A DNA stretch of 64,000 nucleotides from Neoceratodus forsteri (GCA_016271365.2 CM057454.1:697701501-697765500), one strand, 5' to 3'. Shown: positions 32,685 through 43,317, counted from the first letter of the stretch. A program made the numbers and translations. The notes: generated from the letters alone by a model not told the origin.

Positions 32685-32689
<5 letters not shown>

Positions 32690-32735
<46 letters not shown>
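32690..32735. repeat. (TA)n microsatellite
   Basis: About 23 TA units within the 3' untranslated part of the ORF1-only L1 element. Confidence 0.95.
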
Positions 32736-32739
<4 letters not shown>

Positions 32740-32935
32740 TATGTGAAAAGATAGGATGTTTAAAGCTTGGAGCAGGAAATAGATGCTAAATTTGTTTTTG
32801 TTTTCTTTTAAGCCCCTCAAAAACTTAATTATACTTTATTTCTTTTGAGATTCCGTAAATGAAATTTTTTGAGATGTGGTAATTTTGTATGAATTATAAT
32901 TTTCTCTCTGAATAAAAAATTAAGTATAAAAAAAG

Positions 32936-32949
32936 GAGGGCAGATTTTA
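32936..32949. repeat. Target-site duplication, right copy, of the ORF1-only L1 insert
   Basis: Exact copy of 31469-31482; CR1 sequence resumes directly after it. Confidence 0.95.
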
Positions 32950-33215
32950 TAAAGATGGTGAATGCCTCAGCGTTGACCTGGCAGGGGATGGCCTGGGTAG
33001 GATGGAGGTACAGTGGGTGAAGCTAAAATGGAGCATTACAAAGGCAACAAACTTCTGCATCAAACAAGTGAGCAAACCAAGAGAAAAAAGGGACCACTGT
33101 GGTTCTTGAAAGAGGTGACTAAAACAGTAAAGGCTAAAAGATTAGCATTCATAAGGTATATGGAGACACAGAGGGAGGAGGAAAGGAAGGTGCATCAGAG
33201 GAAACAGTGCTCTTG
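32950..33215 (+). mobile_element. CR1 LINE endonuclease-RT linker, right part
   Basis: Continues the CR1 copy from 31482: linker words 'RKKGPLWFLKEVTKTVKAKRLAFIRY' in the frame 33013-33330 match the linker of the full copies (for example near 45290 and 56930 on the minus strand). Similarity stops near 33215, well before the RT domain. Confidence 0.8.
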
Positions 33216-33750
33216 GATCTACAGGGATTTCCATATTTTACAAGATTTGTGGGTTGAAAATGGGATATGGGAAGGAAAACTGTATTTATTGATATATACA
33301 GGGAAACGCTGCCCAAAGGTCATTAGATAAAATGTTTCAGGTTGGGTGGCATAGCTTTCCTCTAAAGCTCCAAAGGCATCAATTTTTCATGGCAAGGGTT
33401 GTGCCTGCTTTCAAAAAACAACAGACAAGTACAGAGGTCTCCCACAGGACACCTAGTAAAACTGTTATAAACAATTCAGGAAAAAAAGCAGTTCAGAGTA
33501 CTCCAGTCAGCATAATTAGTTAGATTCATTACACTAGCTGTTTTTAAGTGAGCGTTTTTTGAAGACCTGTGACATAATTAAAATATTTTGATAAACTATC
33601 ATGCATTTTGAAATGCAAACTTGTGATTTATTAATCTAATCAACTGTTCTTTGATTTCCTTTAGCTGAAATTTGATCTTGTAGGCAACCTGTTTGTGCTG
33701 CTTCAGTGGTATATATGGCTTGCTAAACTGCTTTTTGGCTGCAGTATAGT
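33216..33750. other. Unassigned AT-rich sequence
   Basis: No recognised element or coding region; the frame 33332-33523 has no motif. Confidence 0.5.
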
Positions 33751-33806
33751 AAGCGTGTGTGTGTGTGTGTGTGTGTGTGCCATGAGTAAGTGTGTGTGTG
33801 TGTGTG
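33751..33806. repeat. Interrupted (TG)n microsatellite
   Basis: Two TG runs (about 33751-33778 and 33790-33806) separated by 'ccatgagtaag'. Confidence 0.9.
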
Positions 33807-34002
33807 GGGGAGGGGTATTTTGAGCACAATCTGTATAATTATCTGATTCCTTATGTTCCCACATGAAGTTATAAAAAACAAGCATTTGCCAAGGCCGAAT
33901 GTTGCTTGCTGGCAGTGGCATTGGTAGTGCAGGAGTTAGACAGATTCACAATAGGACTGGCAGTGAAGTAGTGAACTGATGGTGACCCCAGCCTCACCAT
34001 GC

Positions 34003-34340
34003 AGAGAGTGACAGGCATTACGGTGTGCCTTTGGGTCATTGGCCATAATGCTCATGCCATTTCACCTCACCCTACCCCGCAGAGACTGACAAGTGCCACA
34101 ATGTGCCTTGGGGTCCTCGGGCCTTATGCTCACCCCATTGCATAAGGAAATATACTGACATAAATGCAGTGTAGGAGAAAGGAGTGAACTTTGGGGCTGA
34201 AGAGTCCAAGGCACACCTCAATGCCTGTCACTGGCTGCAGGGTGGGGGTGAAATGGCATGAGCATTAGAGCTGATAATGGCAAGTCATACCCCTGACACC
34301 TGTCAGTCTGTACAGAGTGGGGCAGTATGGGTGGAAATCC
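34003..34340. repeat. ~75-bp motif in two direct and two inverted copies
   Basis: 'gcagagagtgacaggcatta...gtgtgcctttggg...aatgctcatgccatttcac' (34003-34076) recurs as 'gcagagactgacaagtgcca...gtgccttgggg...tatgctcaccccatt' (34078-34145). It appears reversed at 34197-34265 ('ggcacacctcaatgcctgtcact...gaaatggcatgagcatta') and, weaker, at 34280-34330. The block lies immediately upstream of palindromic array 2, so it may be part of the same element. Hairpin formation across about 200 bases is possible. Confidence 0.65.
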
Positions 34341-34344
34341 TAAT

Positions 34345-35180
34345 GCCCAGGGAATTTGTTGATATTCTCACTCCAAATTTTCAACATGGGCCATTTATGA
34401 CCCCACCTCATGAACAGTGGCACTATGAGTTCATTTGCCAAAAGGTGATCTTGTACAGTGACTGTGCATTTTGGCACCCAGGTGGGAAAACAGATTTGGG
34501 GCAGGATGTGAAAAATGACAGCTGCACTGTTCATGAGGAGATGTATAAAAATGGCATTGTTGAATATCTGGAGTGAAAATATGAAAAATTGGTAACATCA
34601 CGAGCGTGTGTAGAAACTTCACAACGCACACCTCCATAATGCAATTATTTTGGGGATTTGTATAACCAAATTTTCAACATAGGCATTTTGGGAACTCTGG
34701 TCATGAACAGTGTTACAGTGATTTTGTTATTCTGTCCCAAACATTGATTTCCCACAGTGACCATGCTATTGTGTGCCACATGTGTGAAAACACATTTTTG
34801 GCAAGACGTTGAAAATGATAGCTGTACTGTTCATAAGGAGGTGTAAAAAAAGGGCAATATTGAAAATCTGGAGTGAAAATATTAAAAATTGTCAAAGTTA
34901 CAAGCGTGCATTGAAAAACTGCACAATGCACGCTCGTAGCACAGTCATTTTTTAGAATTTTTACACCACATTTGTAAGATAGGGCTTTTGGGACCCCATC
35001 TCATGAACAGTAGCATTGTCATTTCATTAATTGGTCCTGAATGGTGATTTCATGCAGTGACAGCAAAATGACCTTTTGGGCCTGAGTAATGAGATGACAC
35101 TGCATGTGTTCATGAGGTGGGATCCCAAGCACCCCATGTTGAAAATTTGGAGACAAAATTTCATAAAATGGCTGAGATAT
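34345..35180. repeat. Tandem array of ~298-bp palindromic units, array 2
   Basis: Units start near 34362, 34660 and 34960 (spacing about 298-300). The first unit has a perfect 14-bp inverted pair, CCTCATGAACAGTG (34406) and CACTGTTCATGAGG (34524). The outer arms CCAAATTTTCAACAT and ATGTTGAAAATTTGG (35139) and a central hairpin are conserved as in array 1. In the last unit the left arm region 34968-35010 and the right arm 35108-35150 pair over roughly 40 bases with few mismatches. Non-coding. Confidence 0.8.
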
Positions 35181-35700
35181 GCAGCAAAGTTGAAAAAAAA
35201 CATTTATACTATTGTACAGCTTACCAGCATTTCTTCAGTTTGCGGCTGGCTTTGAAGAGTCTAGACATGTTCCCGGTCCACCAAAGGTGATCGTGCTGAG
35301 CTCCAGAGGTAAGTATGGGGTGAGGGAGGTGTGGGGAGGTGGGGTGTACAGAGGGTGGTGCGGGCTGGGGGTCCTACAGCGAGGGACAGTTTTCTTCTTT
35401 CCATGTATTAAAAAAAAAAAAGGATCCCTGCAGACAGTTTCCTTTTTTTTACAGGTGTTGTGCACATTGGGGTGGGTTCCCAGTGTGCCCCATGACTTTG
35501 GGGGTGGTGATGGCCACACTGGGTGGGCTCCAATGTGGCACAGAATGGGGCGGTGGCCGGAACATGCCAACGACAGTCGGCTTTCCCTATGAGGAGGCAC
35601 ACTGGGGTGGGCTCCCAGTGTGCCACACAATCTTGGGCTGGATGATTTAGCATGGCAACAGGGTGATTGGGCACCCCTGAAGTCAGCTGTGCAGACATTG
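35181..35700 (+). repeat. Downstream flank of array 2 with GC-rich hairpins
   Basis: Starts with the flank shared with array 1 ('ttcttcagtttgcggctggctttgaagag'). A GC-rich module is repeated three times, near 35461, 35512 and 35596. The best copy is a hairpin with stem GGCACACTGGG (35596-35606) and CCCAGTGTGCC (35614-35624). The shared block GATTGGGCACCCCT follows near 35666. A 211-codon minus-strand frame covers this area but merely reads the repeats. Confidence 0.65.
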
Positions 35701-36629
35701 TGTGACAGGTGGCAGCCACTGCCACCATGTTTATTGAAATACTTCTCCAGGAAAGGCACGTCGGGAGGCATGTAAATGTGCCACTGCATGATGAGCTTGT
35801 CTCTCATTGCAGCATTACTTTCCTTACATGTGTTGAACACTTTACAAATTTCTTGTGTGAGTGCCTGCATGCTGGCTTATTGGGGAATGAGGGACGCACC
35901 TACTAATGTGTGCCCTGCATTCACCCACACCGATGCACCTCCAAAATCTGCTACTACCACAAGATGTCGGCTGGCTCGCAAGTGCGCAAGCCAGCATAAA
36001 AATTAGTTAAAACAACTGAGAAAGACATTTATAGGGGACAACAGCTGAGTTTTTCTTGTGTTTTGGGCCACCAACTCTGGGTTGTGGAACATAAATGTTT
36101 GTGGTTGGAATGCGCAATCTGTAGAGTAAAAAGGTCTGAACAGTAATATTTTAATTTACTAGTAATGCAATCTTGCATAATTTCTAGAAATAAATTTGAG
36201 GTCTAAGAATAATGTAGCTAGGGTATGTGTTAACTTGCTTTGTTCTCCCACAACAGTGATATAAAGTGCTATTTTTGAGAATGAAAGCGAGCATGCCAAT
36301 TATTAAGAGGAAGAGTATTGTTTTTATTACGTTTATATTTTTGGAGGTTTTGTGTAGGCTTGATATTTTGTTCCTGAAATGTTAGGGATCTTCCTGGTGA
36401 ACTTGCAGGATACTGCTATATAACTATACCATTTGTATAAGATCCTGGAAAAAGAAGACTTTTTTTGTCATTTTGTAATATGATATACTAGGTGTGTATT
36501 TATTGAGTTGCTGGGTCAGGGCCTTGAAGAAAATAATAACATCAATGTAACTCTTTCAAGATTCCATCAGGTGGTCAGAAAAAGTCTGTGAGAATTTGTG
36601 TGAAAACTAACAAATGAAAGATGCAAAAA
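35701..36629. other. Unassigned sequence
   Basis: The first 300 bases may still belong to the palindromic repeat element; the rest is AT-rich with no recognised feature. Confidence 0.45.
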
Positions 36630-37233
36630 CTAGCATCTGTACATATATATATACTTTTGTTCATTGTTCACAGAGGAAGGAGAAGAGGAGGGGCCACAAA
36701 AAAGTAACAGAAGATTTGGAGGGAGGGAGGTGGACACTAGTCCATTTTCAGAGGAGAGAGTCCTGAAGGGACACACTAATCTGAAGTTGGGCAAAGGAAC
36801 GTGGCCAGACAGTGTGGATCTAAGGTTATTGAGGGAGCTCACTGAGGTACTAGTTCCACTTAGCTGATATCCTGTTTAATAGCTCACTGGAAACAGGAGT
36901 GGTTCTGGAGGACCTGAGGAGGATAGATGTAACCCACCATACAAAAGTGGTAGCAGAGAGGAGGATGGCACTCATATGCCAGTCAGACTGACACCAGTGG
37001 TGGGAAAGTTAATTGAATCTCTGGTGAAGGATAAGATCATGAAATATCTTGAATCCAGTGTGTTACAACACCTGAGGCAGCATAGGTTCACAGGGGAGAG
37101 GTCATGTCAGATGAATCAGACAGATTTCTTTGCCTCGGTGATCAAGAAATTAGATTAGGGTGGAGCAGTGGACATGGCCTATGTAGACTTCAGTTAGGCT
37201 TTCAACAGCATTCCACATAGGAGACTAATAGTG
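36630..37233 (+). mobile_element. CR1 LINE, RT N-terminal part
   Basis: Starts at the 'SVFTEEGEEEG' segment before RT (frame 36664-36867, with 'REVDTSPFSEERVLKG'), then decayed blocks 'RLTPVVGKLIESLVKDKIMKYLE' and 'LRQHRFTGERSCQMNQTDFF' (frame 36976-37158), and a damaged SKAFD block ('AYVDFS', stop, 'FNSIPHRR') near 37180-37220. It is interrupted at 37233 by a small LINE insertion. Confidence 0.85.
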
Positions 37234-37556
37234 GCTCTCACACCTAGCCCCATCTGTGACTGTCACAAATGATCCCCTCCCACTCCACCTGTCTTCTGCT
37301 CTCCTCCTGTTTCTTTCACCCTAGCCAGCCCAGCCATGGACTGTTGGTACAGTGCTACTACTTTATAGTTTTATCTTGACAAATGCTCCATATGAACTGC
37401 CTAAGATTATGCCATGATTGTATTGCCTTCTTTTGAGTTACTGTATTCTCTGAATGTCTTCATTGTATTCATTGTGCCTAGGATGTGGAACCTTTGTAAA
37501 TGAGCACTTGTGGTCAAAGGTATAATCCGATATATTTCAAATAAATAAATAATAAT
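37234..37556 (+). mobile_element. L2/Rex1-like LINE 3' end fragment inside CR1
   Basis: The last 80 bases match the 3' end of the 6210-9062 LINE ('gatgtggaacctttgtaaatgagca', 'gtcaaaggta') and end in AAATAAATAAATAATAA (37540-37556). The CR1 reading resumes straight after with 'LRSLGVGPK'. The insert is 323 bases, severely 5' truncated and non-coding. Confidence 0.8.
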
Positions 37557-38612
37557 CATGCTTTGTAGCTTAGGAGTTGGTCCAAAAGGTGGTAAACTGG
37601 AGAAAAAGTTGATTAGGGGAGGGGTGACAGAGGGTGTGGTAAACAAAGTTCACTCTGAGGAAGGGAGGGTGATCTGTGGGGTGCCTCAGGGATCGGTGTT
37701 GTGACCAGTCCTCTTTAATGTCTTTATAAGTGACATTGTAGAGAAGCTAAATGGGAAGTTCTGCCTCTTTATCAATGACACCAAAACCTGCAATATGGTG
37801 GACATTCTGGGTGTGTGTGTGGAAAGGATGAGCAGAGAACTGAGAAAACTAGAGGAGTGGTCAAGGGCTGTGTTTCAATGTGAAAAAGTGTAAAATAATG
37901 CACTTAGGGCACAGAAACTCTTGCACAGAGTACAAAATGGGTGGAGTGGTACTGATGACTACCAAGCAGGAAAGACACCTGGGGACAGTCATATCTGATG
38001 ACCTTAAGGAGGCCAGACAGTGTGACAAGGCAGTTAGGAGGGCTAGTGGGATGCTAGAGTGCACAGGAAGGGGTATCACCAGGAGAAAGAGGGAAGTAGT
38101 GTTGTCTCTGCACAGATTGTTGGTAAGACTCCACCTAGTGCACTGTGTCGAGTTCTGGAGACCACATGTCTGGAATGACATAGACAGAGTAGAGCAGGTC
38201 CAGAGGAGGGCACCTAAAATGGTACAGGGTCTGCATCAAAAGACCTACAAAGAAAGGTAATGGGACCGCAATATGTACACCCTGCAAGAGAGGAGGGAGA
38301 TGGGAGATATAATAGAGACCTTTAAATACTTTTCAGGGGTAAATAAGATACAGAAGGGAAGTATTTTTCAGAAGAAAAAGTGATCAAGAACAAGGGGACA
38401 TGCTATGAAGCTGAGGGGGGTAGATTCAGGAAAGATGTGAAGAGGTACTTCTTCACAGAAAGAGTGGTAAATTTCTGGAACAGCCTTTCAGCGAGGTGGT
38501 GGGGGTGAAAGAGTTGTAGATCAAGTACAGTCTGTGGTAATAATGTAGGTAGGGAAAAATAGACAGACTAGGTGAGCCAAGGAGTCCTTATCTGCCACCA
38601 AATTCTGTTAGT
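37557..38612 (+). mobile_element. CR1 LINE, RT C-terminal part and 3' end
   Basis: Contains 'GVPQGSVL' (37680), a mutated catalytic block reading 'LFINDTKTCNMV' (37766; the first Asp of ADD is Asn), 'KCKIMHLGHRNSCTEYKMGG' (frame 37880-38260), 'KQERHLGTVISDDLKEARQC' and 'VQRRAPKMVQGLHQKTYKER'. The 3' UTR ends at 'ccttatctgccaccaaattctgttag', where the octamer tail is decayed. Confidence 0.85.
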
Positions 38613-39297
38613 CAGGAGGACCTTCCCCAGATCCTCAAGGATACTAAATGAAATATGTGTTCATGCTACACATATGACTTCCACCAAGTGTAATTGTGCA
38701 CTTCCATGTGTGTATATTTTTTTCTGATTGTTTAGCATACCACCTGATTGCACTCTTCTCTGTGCAGTTGTTATGTAATATGAAAAGTAACTGTTGAATT
38801 GACAACTTAGGTAATAATGCAACACAGGGTGTGTGTCATGCTTGTATAGCATCACGCCTCAGATGGCGGGCTCGTGCAGCCAACACCCAAGAAGTGACGT
38901 TATCCAAGCATGACACATGCCTTGAAGTACATTATTACTATTATACAATGTCTCATATGAAGAAAAATAGAAACATATTTTAAGAAATTTATTTAAAAGT
39001 ATTTTTTTGATAACTTTATTACTGAGTAGGTGTGCATATAAAAAAATAGTGCTGCTGTATTCTTTTTTGCCATAAGGTGATGCTACACTTTTGGTACTGT
39101 GGGCTTGCTCCTCCACTTCACATTCAGTTGTTTGTGTTTGTCCTGTGTGTGTGGTACCCCCTGAGTTAAATATACTCAGTCCCACTTTCTGCCCTGGGGC
39201 TGGGTGAAGATGCATTTTGCTTTTCAGGTAAAATTTTAGCTGTCAAAACAACAGTTTGCATCAAGACACTTGGGCAGAGACTTTCGGTTTTGCAGTT
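38613..39297. other. Unassigned sequence
   Basis: Minus-strand frames at 39215-38859 (118 codons) and 39396-39166 have no domain or motif. No repeat family recognised. Confidence 0.45.
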
Positions 39298-40322
39298 CCT
39301 GTCACTAAACCAGGTGGGCAAGGTGATGGAGGGCATTGTCAAGGAGAGACTGGGGGGGACCTGGAAAAGTTGGGGTGCCTGGATGATAGACAGCATGAAT
39401 TTGTCCTGGGGAAATCGTGCCAGACAAACCTTGTGGAGTTATATGACTGGGTGATGAGTGCCTTGGACTTGGATAGACCAGTGGACATCCTCTTTCTTGA
39501 CCTCAGCAAGGCATTTGACTCTGTTCCTCACAGGGGCCTGTTGGATAATCTGGGAGAAATGGGGGTGGGGAACCAGATGATTAGATGGATAGGAAATTGG
39601 CTCCAGAACCAGACCCAGAGGGTCGTAGTTGTCGGGATAGTCTCATCCTCAGGGAGGGTCATTAGTGGAGTCCCTCAGGGATCTGTCCTTGGGCCCCTCC
39701 TGTTCAACGCCTACATCTCTAACATAAGGAAGGGTATCAGGAGTGAGACGAGTCTCTTTGTGGATTACTCAAAACTGGGGGCGGTGGTGGATGGGAAGGA
39801 GGGGAGGGGAGGGTGGCCCTACAGGGGGACCTGGAGGCTCTGGAAAGGTGGTCTAGAAAGCGGAAGCTGAGGTTCAATGCAGGAAAATGCAAGGTACTGC
39901 ACCTGGGAGCCAGAAACCCAGGCCAAGTGTACACCCTGGGGAAGGGGGAAATGCTACAAGTCTTGATGGCTGAAAGGGAACTGAGGGTGGTGGTGGATGT
40001 CAAGATGAACAACTCAGAGACTTGGAGGAGGGCAGCGGCAAAGGCCAAAAGGATGCTTGGATACATCGCTAGGGCGCCCACCTCCAGAAGGAGGGAAGTG
40101 ATACTCCCACTGTATAACTGCTTGGTGAGGCCGCACCTCAAGTACTGCATGCTGTTTTGGAGACCACATTTAAAGAGGGACATTGAACTCCTGGAGAGGG
40201 TTCAGAGGAGGGCAACCAAAATGATTTGGGGCTTGGGGGATAACACCTATGGGGAGAGGCTCAAAGAGCTAAATATGTACACATTGGAAGACAGAAGGGA
40301 CTGGAGGGACATGAAGGGGTAA
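39298..40322 (+). pseudogene. CR1 ORF2 RT, one frame shift, catalytic site lost
   Basis: Two long frames (39256-39870, 39813-40322) overlap where a frame shift near 39800-39815 separates them. RT blocks: 'DDRQHEFVLGKSCQTNLVEL', 'FLDLSKAFDSVPHRG' (block A Asp intact), '[20 protein letters not shown]', 'LFVDYSKLGAV' (normally FADDTKL: the first Asp is Val-shifted and the second is Tyr, so the polymerase centre is gone), 'RFNAGKCKVLHLGARNPG', 'SRRREVILPLYNCLVRPHLK' and 'RVQRRATKMIWGLGD'. The frame ends with a stop at 40322. Despite the dead site, few other lesions are seen, so the insertion is relatively young. Confidence 0.85.
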
Positions 40323-40695
40323 ATAGGGAGGAGCAGTAAGGGTGCTCCGAAGGAAGGAGGGGCAACTAGGGGCATGGTGGAAGCTGGATGGGGAGATTCA
40401 GGGGAGAAAGGAGGAGGTGCTACTTCACTGAGAGGGTGGTGGAGCCATGGAGTGTGCTGCCCAGGGGGCTGGTGGAGTCAGAAATGGTGGAGGGGTTCAA
40501 GAGGGGGTGGGAAAGTTACAGGGAAAGGGTTCTGGAAGCAAAAACCAGTGCATCAAGAATATCCGGGACTGGGAAGGGAGAAGCCAAAGAAGGAGAGGGG
40601 GGCAGCAAGGTCAGCTGCCAAGGTGGGGGCTGACCAAACGAGCAGACACGGAAGACCGTTAGGCCTATTCTGCTGCCATGTTAGTATGTTAGTAA
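39298..40695 (+). mobile_element. CR1 LINE of a distinct subfamily, RT to 3' end
   Basis: A 1.4-kb, 5'-truncated copy ending in the octamer (ATGTTAGT)2 at 40678-40693, unlike the TATGTTTC tail of most copies here. Its protein also differs (for example 'LDRPVDILFLDLSKAFDSVPHRG' and 'GVGNQMIRWIGNWLQNQTQ'). The coding part needs a single frame shift to read through. The 3' UTR is G-rich. Confidence 0.9.
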
Positions 40696-42110
40696 ACAGT
40701 AAATCTCCCTAACAGGCTCTTGGGAGGGGAGAACGACAGTACAGTATCTGTGAATTTGACTGTAACACTAATTTATATTTTAAAATAGAAGCCAATAAAT
40801 AGCCACTGTATACAACTTTCTCAAGAAACAGATGGGTGCTAAGCAGCGATTCCATTAATCCTGCAAGAATGCGCCACCTGTTTGAAAGAGTGCATGCTAC
40901 CAGCAAGCTGCTTGATGTGACAGATTCACTTTTTTTTCAGTGAAACTAACAAAATTGAAAAAAAAGATGGTAACTTTGGGCTGTGAGAAATAAGCGCTTC
41001 TACTGCTTCTGTTGTGCGGAATGTCACAGGGAATTAAGTTTGGAAAGCAGGTTGGAACCAGGATGATTGCCAGCTAGTGTATACGTGCAGGGGAAAAGTT
41101 ATTTTTTCCTTTCTTTTCTGAGGTCTTGTTGGTGCCAGATCTTCATATAGTAATGTTATGCTCAGATAACATCACTTGTGAAGGTGGGCACTAACTAATG
41201 ACAGAACAAAAAATGTTGTTGCCATCGAATAATCTTAAGTAAAATCATTCATGATAAAAAAAAATGAGGATTTGTATTCTGAATGAAATTTTTAATGCTG
41301 GAATATTTTTACACAGTTTACATCAAAGATTCAATGGAATCTGCAGAATTTGGGGACACGTTGCAAACAGACAACTGACCATAACACCATCATATTGACC
41401 CTCCAAGCAGACACCTACTGTATGTGCAATCACGAAGTATGTGAGTGCATTCCTAATGAAATTCATCCATTTGCTCCAATGTCATTTGTGTATACCTGTA
41501 AAGCTAGAGCAAAGAAATAAATTGATTCTCTGATTTTTCTGGGCATCATTATACTATATTAGCACCATTGTTTCCATTTCTTCTATGCTGATTTACCAAA
41601 CCTAATTGTTTAGTTATTGCACCACTTTATTAACATTGTATACAAATTGTTACCTTTTAATCTGTACTTTCTGTTACAGAATTTTTGCAATTGTATTTTC
41701 CCAACTTGTTTATAACCATATACCACTCTTATTCTTTGAATATCCACAGTATGCCTGGGGAATTCCTGAGCAAGGTCCCTTGGACCTCTGTACTTACCCA
41801 CCAACAAATTTATCTATCTATCTATGTATCTATTTTTTTGTTCCTTTTTACAGAAGAGCAACATTTCCAAATTTGTTTTCCTACACAAGCTTAAATTTAT
41901 AAGTTATAAATACAAAGTGCACATTTTTTTCTCCTGAGTACTATAGGGGCCAAGATCTCCATGTAAGTTGCTTGTGACATGATAATCTTGTAAATATTTA
42001 TGTGAAACTAAGTCACATATAAAAAAAAAAGTATATTTTTTTGAGAATAAGAAGAGGTGATTCCTAAGGATCAACTTTTTTTGACATGGCCTAATGGTCA
42101 CTGAAATGTA
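40696..42110. other. Unassigned AT-rich sequence
   Basis: No recognised element. A short (TATC)n run lies near 41812-41832. Frames at 41606-41902 and 41685-41894 overlap on the same strand and look like chance. Confidence 0.5.
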
Positions 42111-42689
42111 TTTTTTTTAACTTTATTTTGGCCCCTCACATGCGGTGGGCATACTTAGCCCCAACCAGTCTTATACGCGGGTGCTCACCCATCCCAATGG
42201 CCAGCCTCCACAGCGGTTGCAGGGATGGGGAGGACCATGGCATATCCCCATAGAGGGGCCCCCTCCAGTGGGGGATGGACCGGGGGAGAGACCGCATCAT
42301 CCTGGAGCCCTCACCTTGACTTACACTGGGCTTTATTTGGGAAGGCTGCCCATTGGAGGCATTATCCTGTTCACCATGAGGGGTTTTCTGATGATGTCCA
42401 GCATGGGGTGAGCACACACCCATACCCACCTTCAAACATCTGCCACCACCCAACCCCACCACAAGGTGCCCCCAACTGCTGCTTCCTCAGTCTCCACTGG
42501 GGTCACTAGCGTGGGGGACACACACACTCCAACCCTCCCCAGAAGAGGAGAGCAGTCCTCTGGATGCTCAATCTTCCCTTCCCTGCTGACTTCTGACAGC
42601 CCGAGTCCATCCCCGAACCCAGGTCACCAGTGTGGAGCGAGATGTGGCATCCAGCACCTCAACCCTCAGTGCAACCGAGCTGGCCACAG
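42111..42689 (-). mobile_element. Long tRNA-derived SINE, copy 2, minus strand
   Basis: Read on the minus strand, it begins 'tggccagctcggttgcactgagggttgagg' with a TGGC..-type A-box region and a B-box-like GGTTCGGGGAT near 42613. It shares the head and the 'gattgagcatcc' body block with copy 1, and ends at the left in 'aataaagttaaaaaaaa'. A probable duplication flanks it (GAAATGTATTTTT at 42103, GAAATATAATTTT at 42690; 11 of 13). The two copies have drifted apart in the middle, so the family is old or has subfamilies. Confidence 0.8.
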
Positions 42690-43228
42690 AAATATAATTT
42701 TGCTGAAAAATAAAAGTGACATGAAATTTTAGGCCATGTTTATGAATTTGCAATATAATAATATTCCACTGCAGAATTCCATCAATCCTCTTCTGGCTAA
42801 AATCTGTGGAATAAATCAGAATTTTCTAAAATACTGTGGAATTCTGTTTCACTGAAATTTTAACATTCTGCATAGCACTACTGGTGACCAATCTGGTAGA
42901 AGGCAATTTCACTCTTGTTTGGCAATTGCGATATCATAATCAGTAAGATCACGATGCTGATGAGGTACAGCAGTAAGAGGAATAGAACTAGATATGTTAG
43001 TCTTCAGAAAGTGTACTGTTCTAAGTATCACACCTTCTGTAGTAATGTCAGCAGGAGCACCTTGTAATTGGAAATGAAATAAAATACTTCCAGTTTAACA
43101 AATAGCAGCTAGGCACTTTAAACAATAATCAATATGTTCAGAGTGTATACTAACTCTTGCAGTATACATTTTACTTACAGTGATACATTTATGTGTGGCA
43201 CTCTTTTTTTCTTCACTTGGTGAATTTT
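42690..43228. other. Unassigned AT-rich sequence
   Basis: Between SINE copy 2 and the CR1 3' end; no recognised feature. Confidence 0.5.
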
Positions 43229-43317
43229 AATACATAGATACATAGATACATGGACAGTGTCGACAGATAAGGGCCTATGGCCCACCCAGTCTGCCCATTT
43301 GAGCTTGTAAGTTCAGT

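Larger units (their letters stand above)
31483..32935 (+). mobile_element. ORF1-only L1/Tx1-derived element (HAL1-like)
   Basis: A 1453-base insert lies between exact 14-base duplications and ends in an A-rich tail (32920-32935). It carries an L1-type ORF1 only: no endonuclease or RT is present between the ORF1 end (about 32590) and the tail. The 3' part is AT-rich untranslated sequence with a (TA)n tract. The 5' end may be truncated. The arrangement resembles mammalian HAL1 elements, which are L1 relatives that kept ORF1 and lost ORF2. Alternatively this single copy suffered an ORF2 deletion before or during insertion. Confidence 0.75.

Noticed and set aside
35235..35870. 211-codon open frame on the minus strand
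   Set aside because: It reads through the GC-rich hairpin repeats and flank of the palindromic element. Its His/Pro/Cys-rich product is an artefact of the repeats, and the other locus does not conserve it.
42145..42509. Overlapping open frames in the SINE
   Set aside because: They lie in non-coding SINE sequence in several frames and are not conserved in copy 1.
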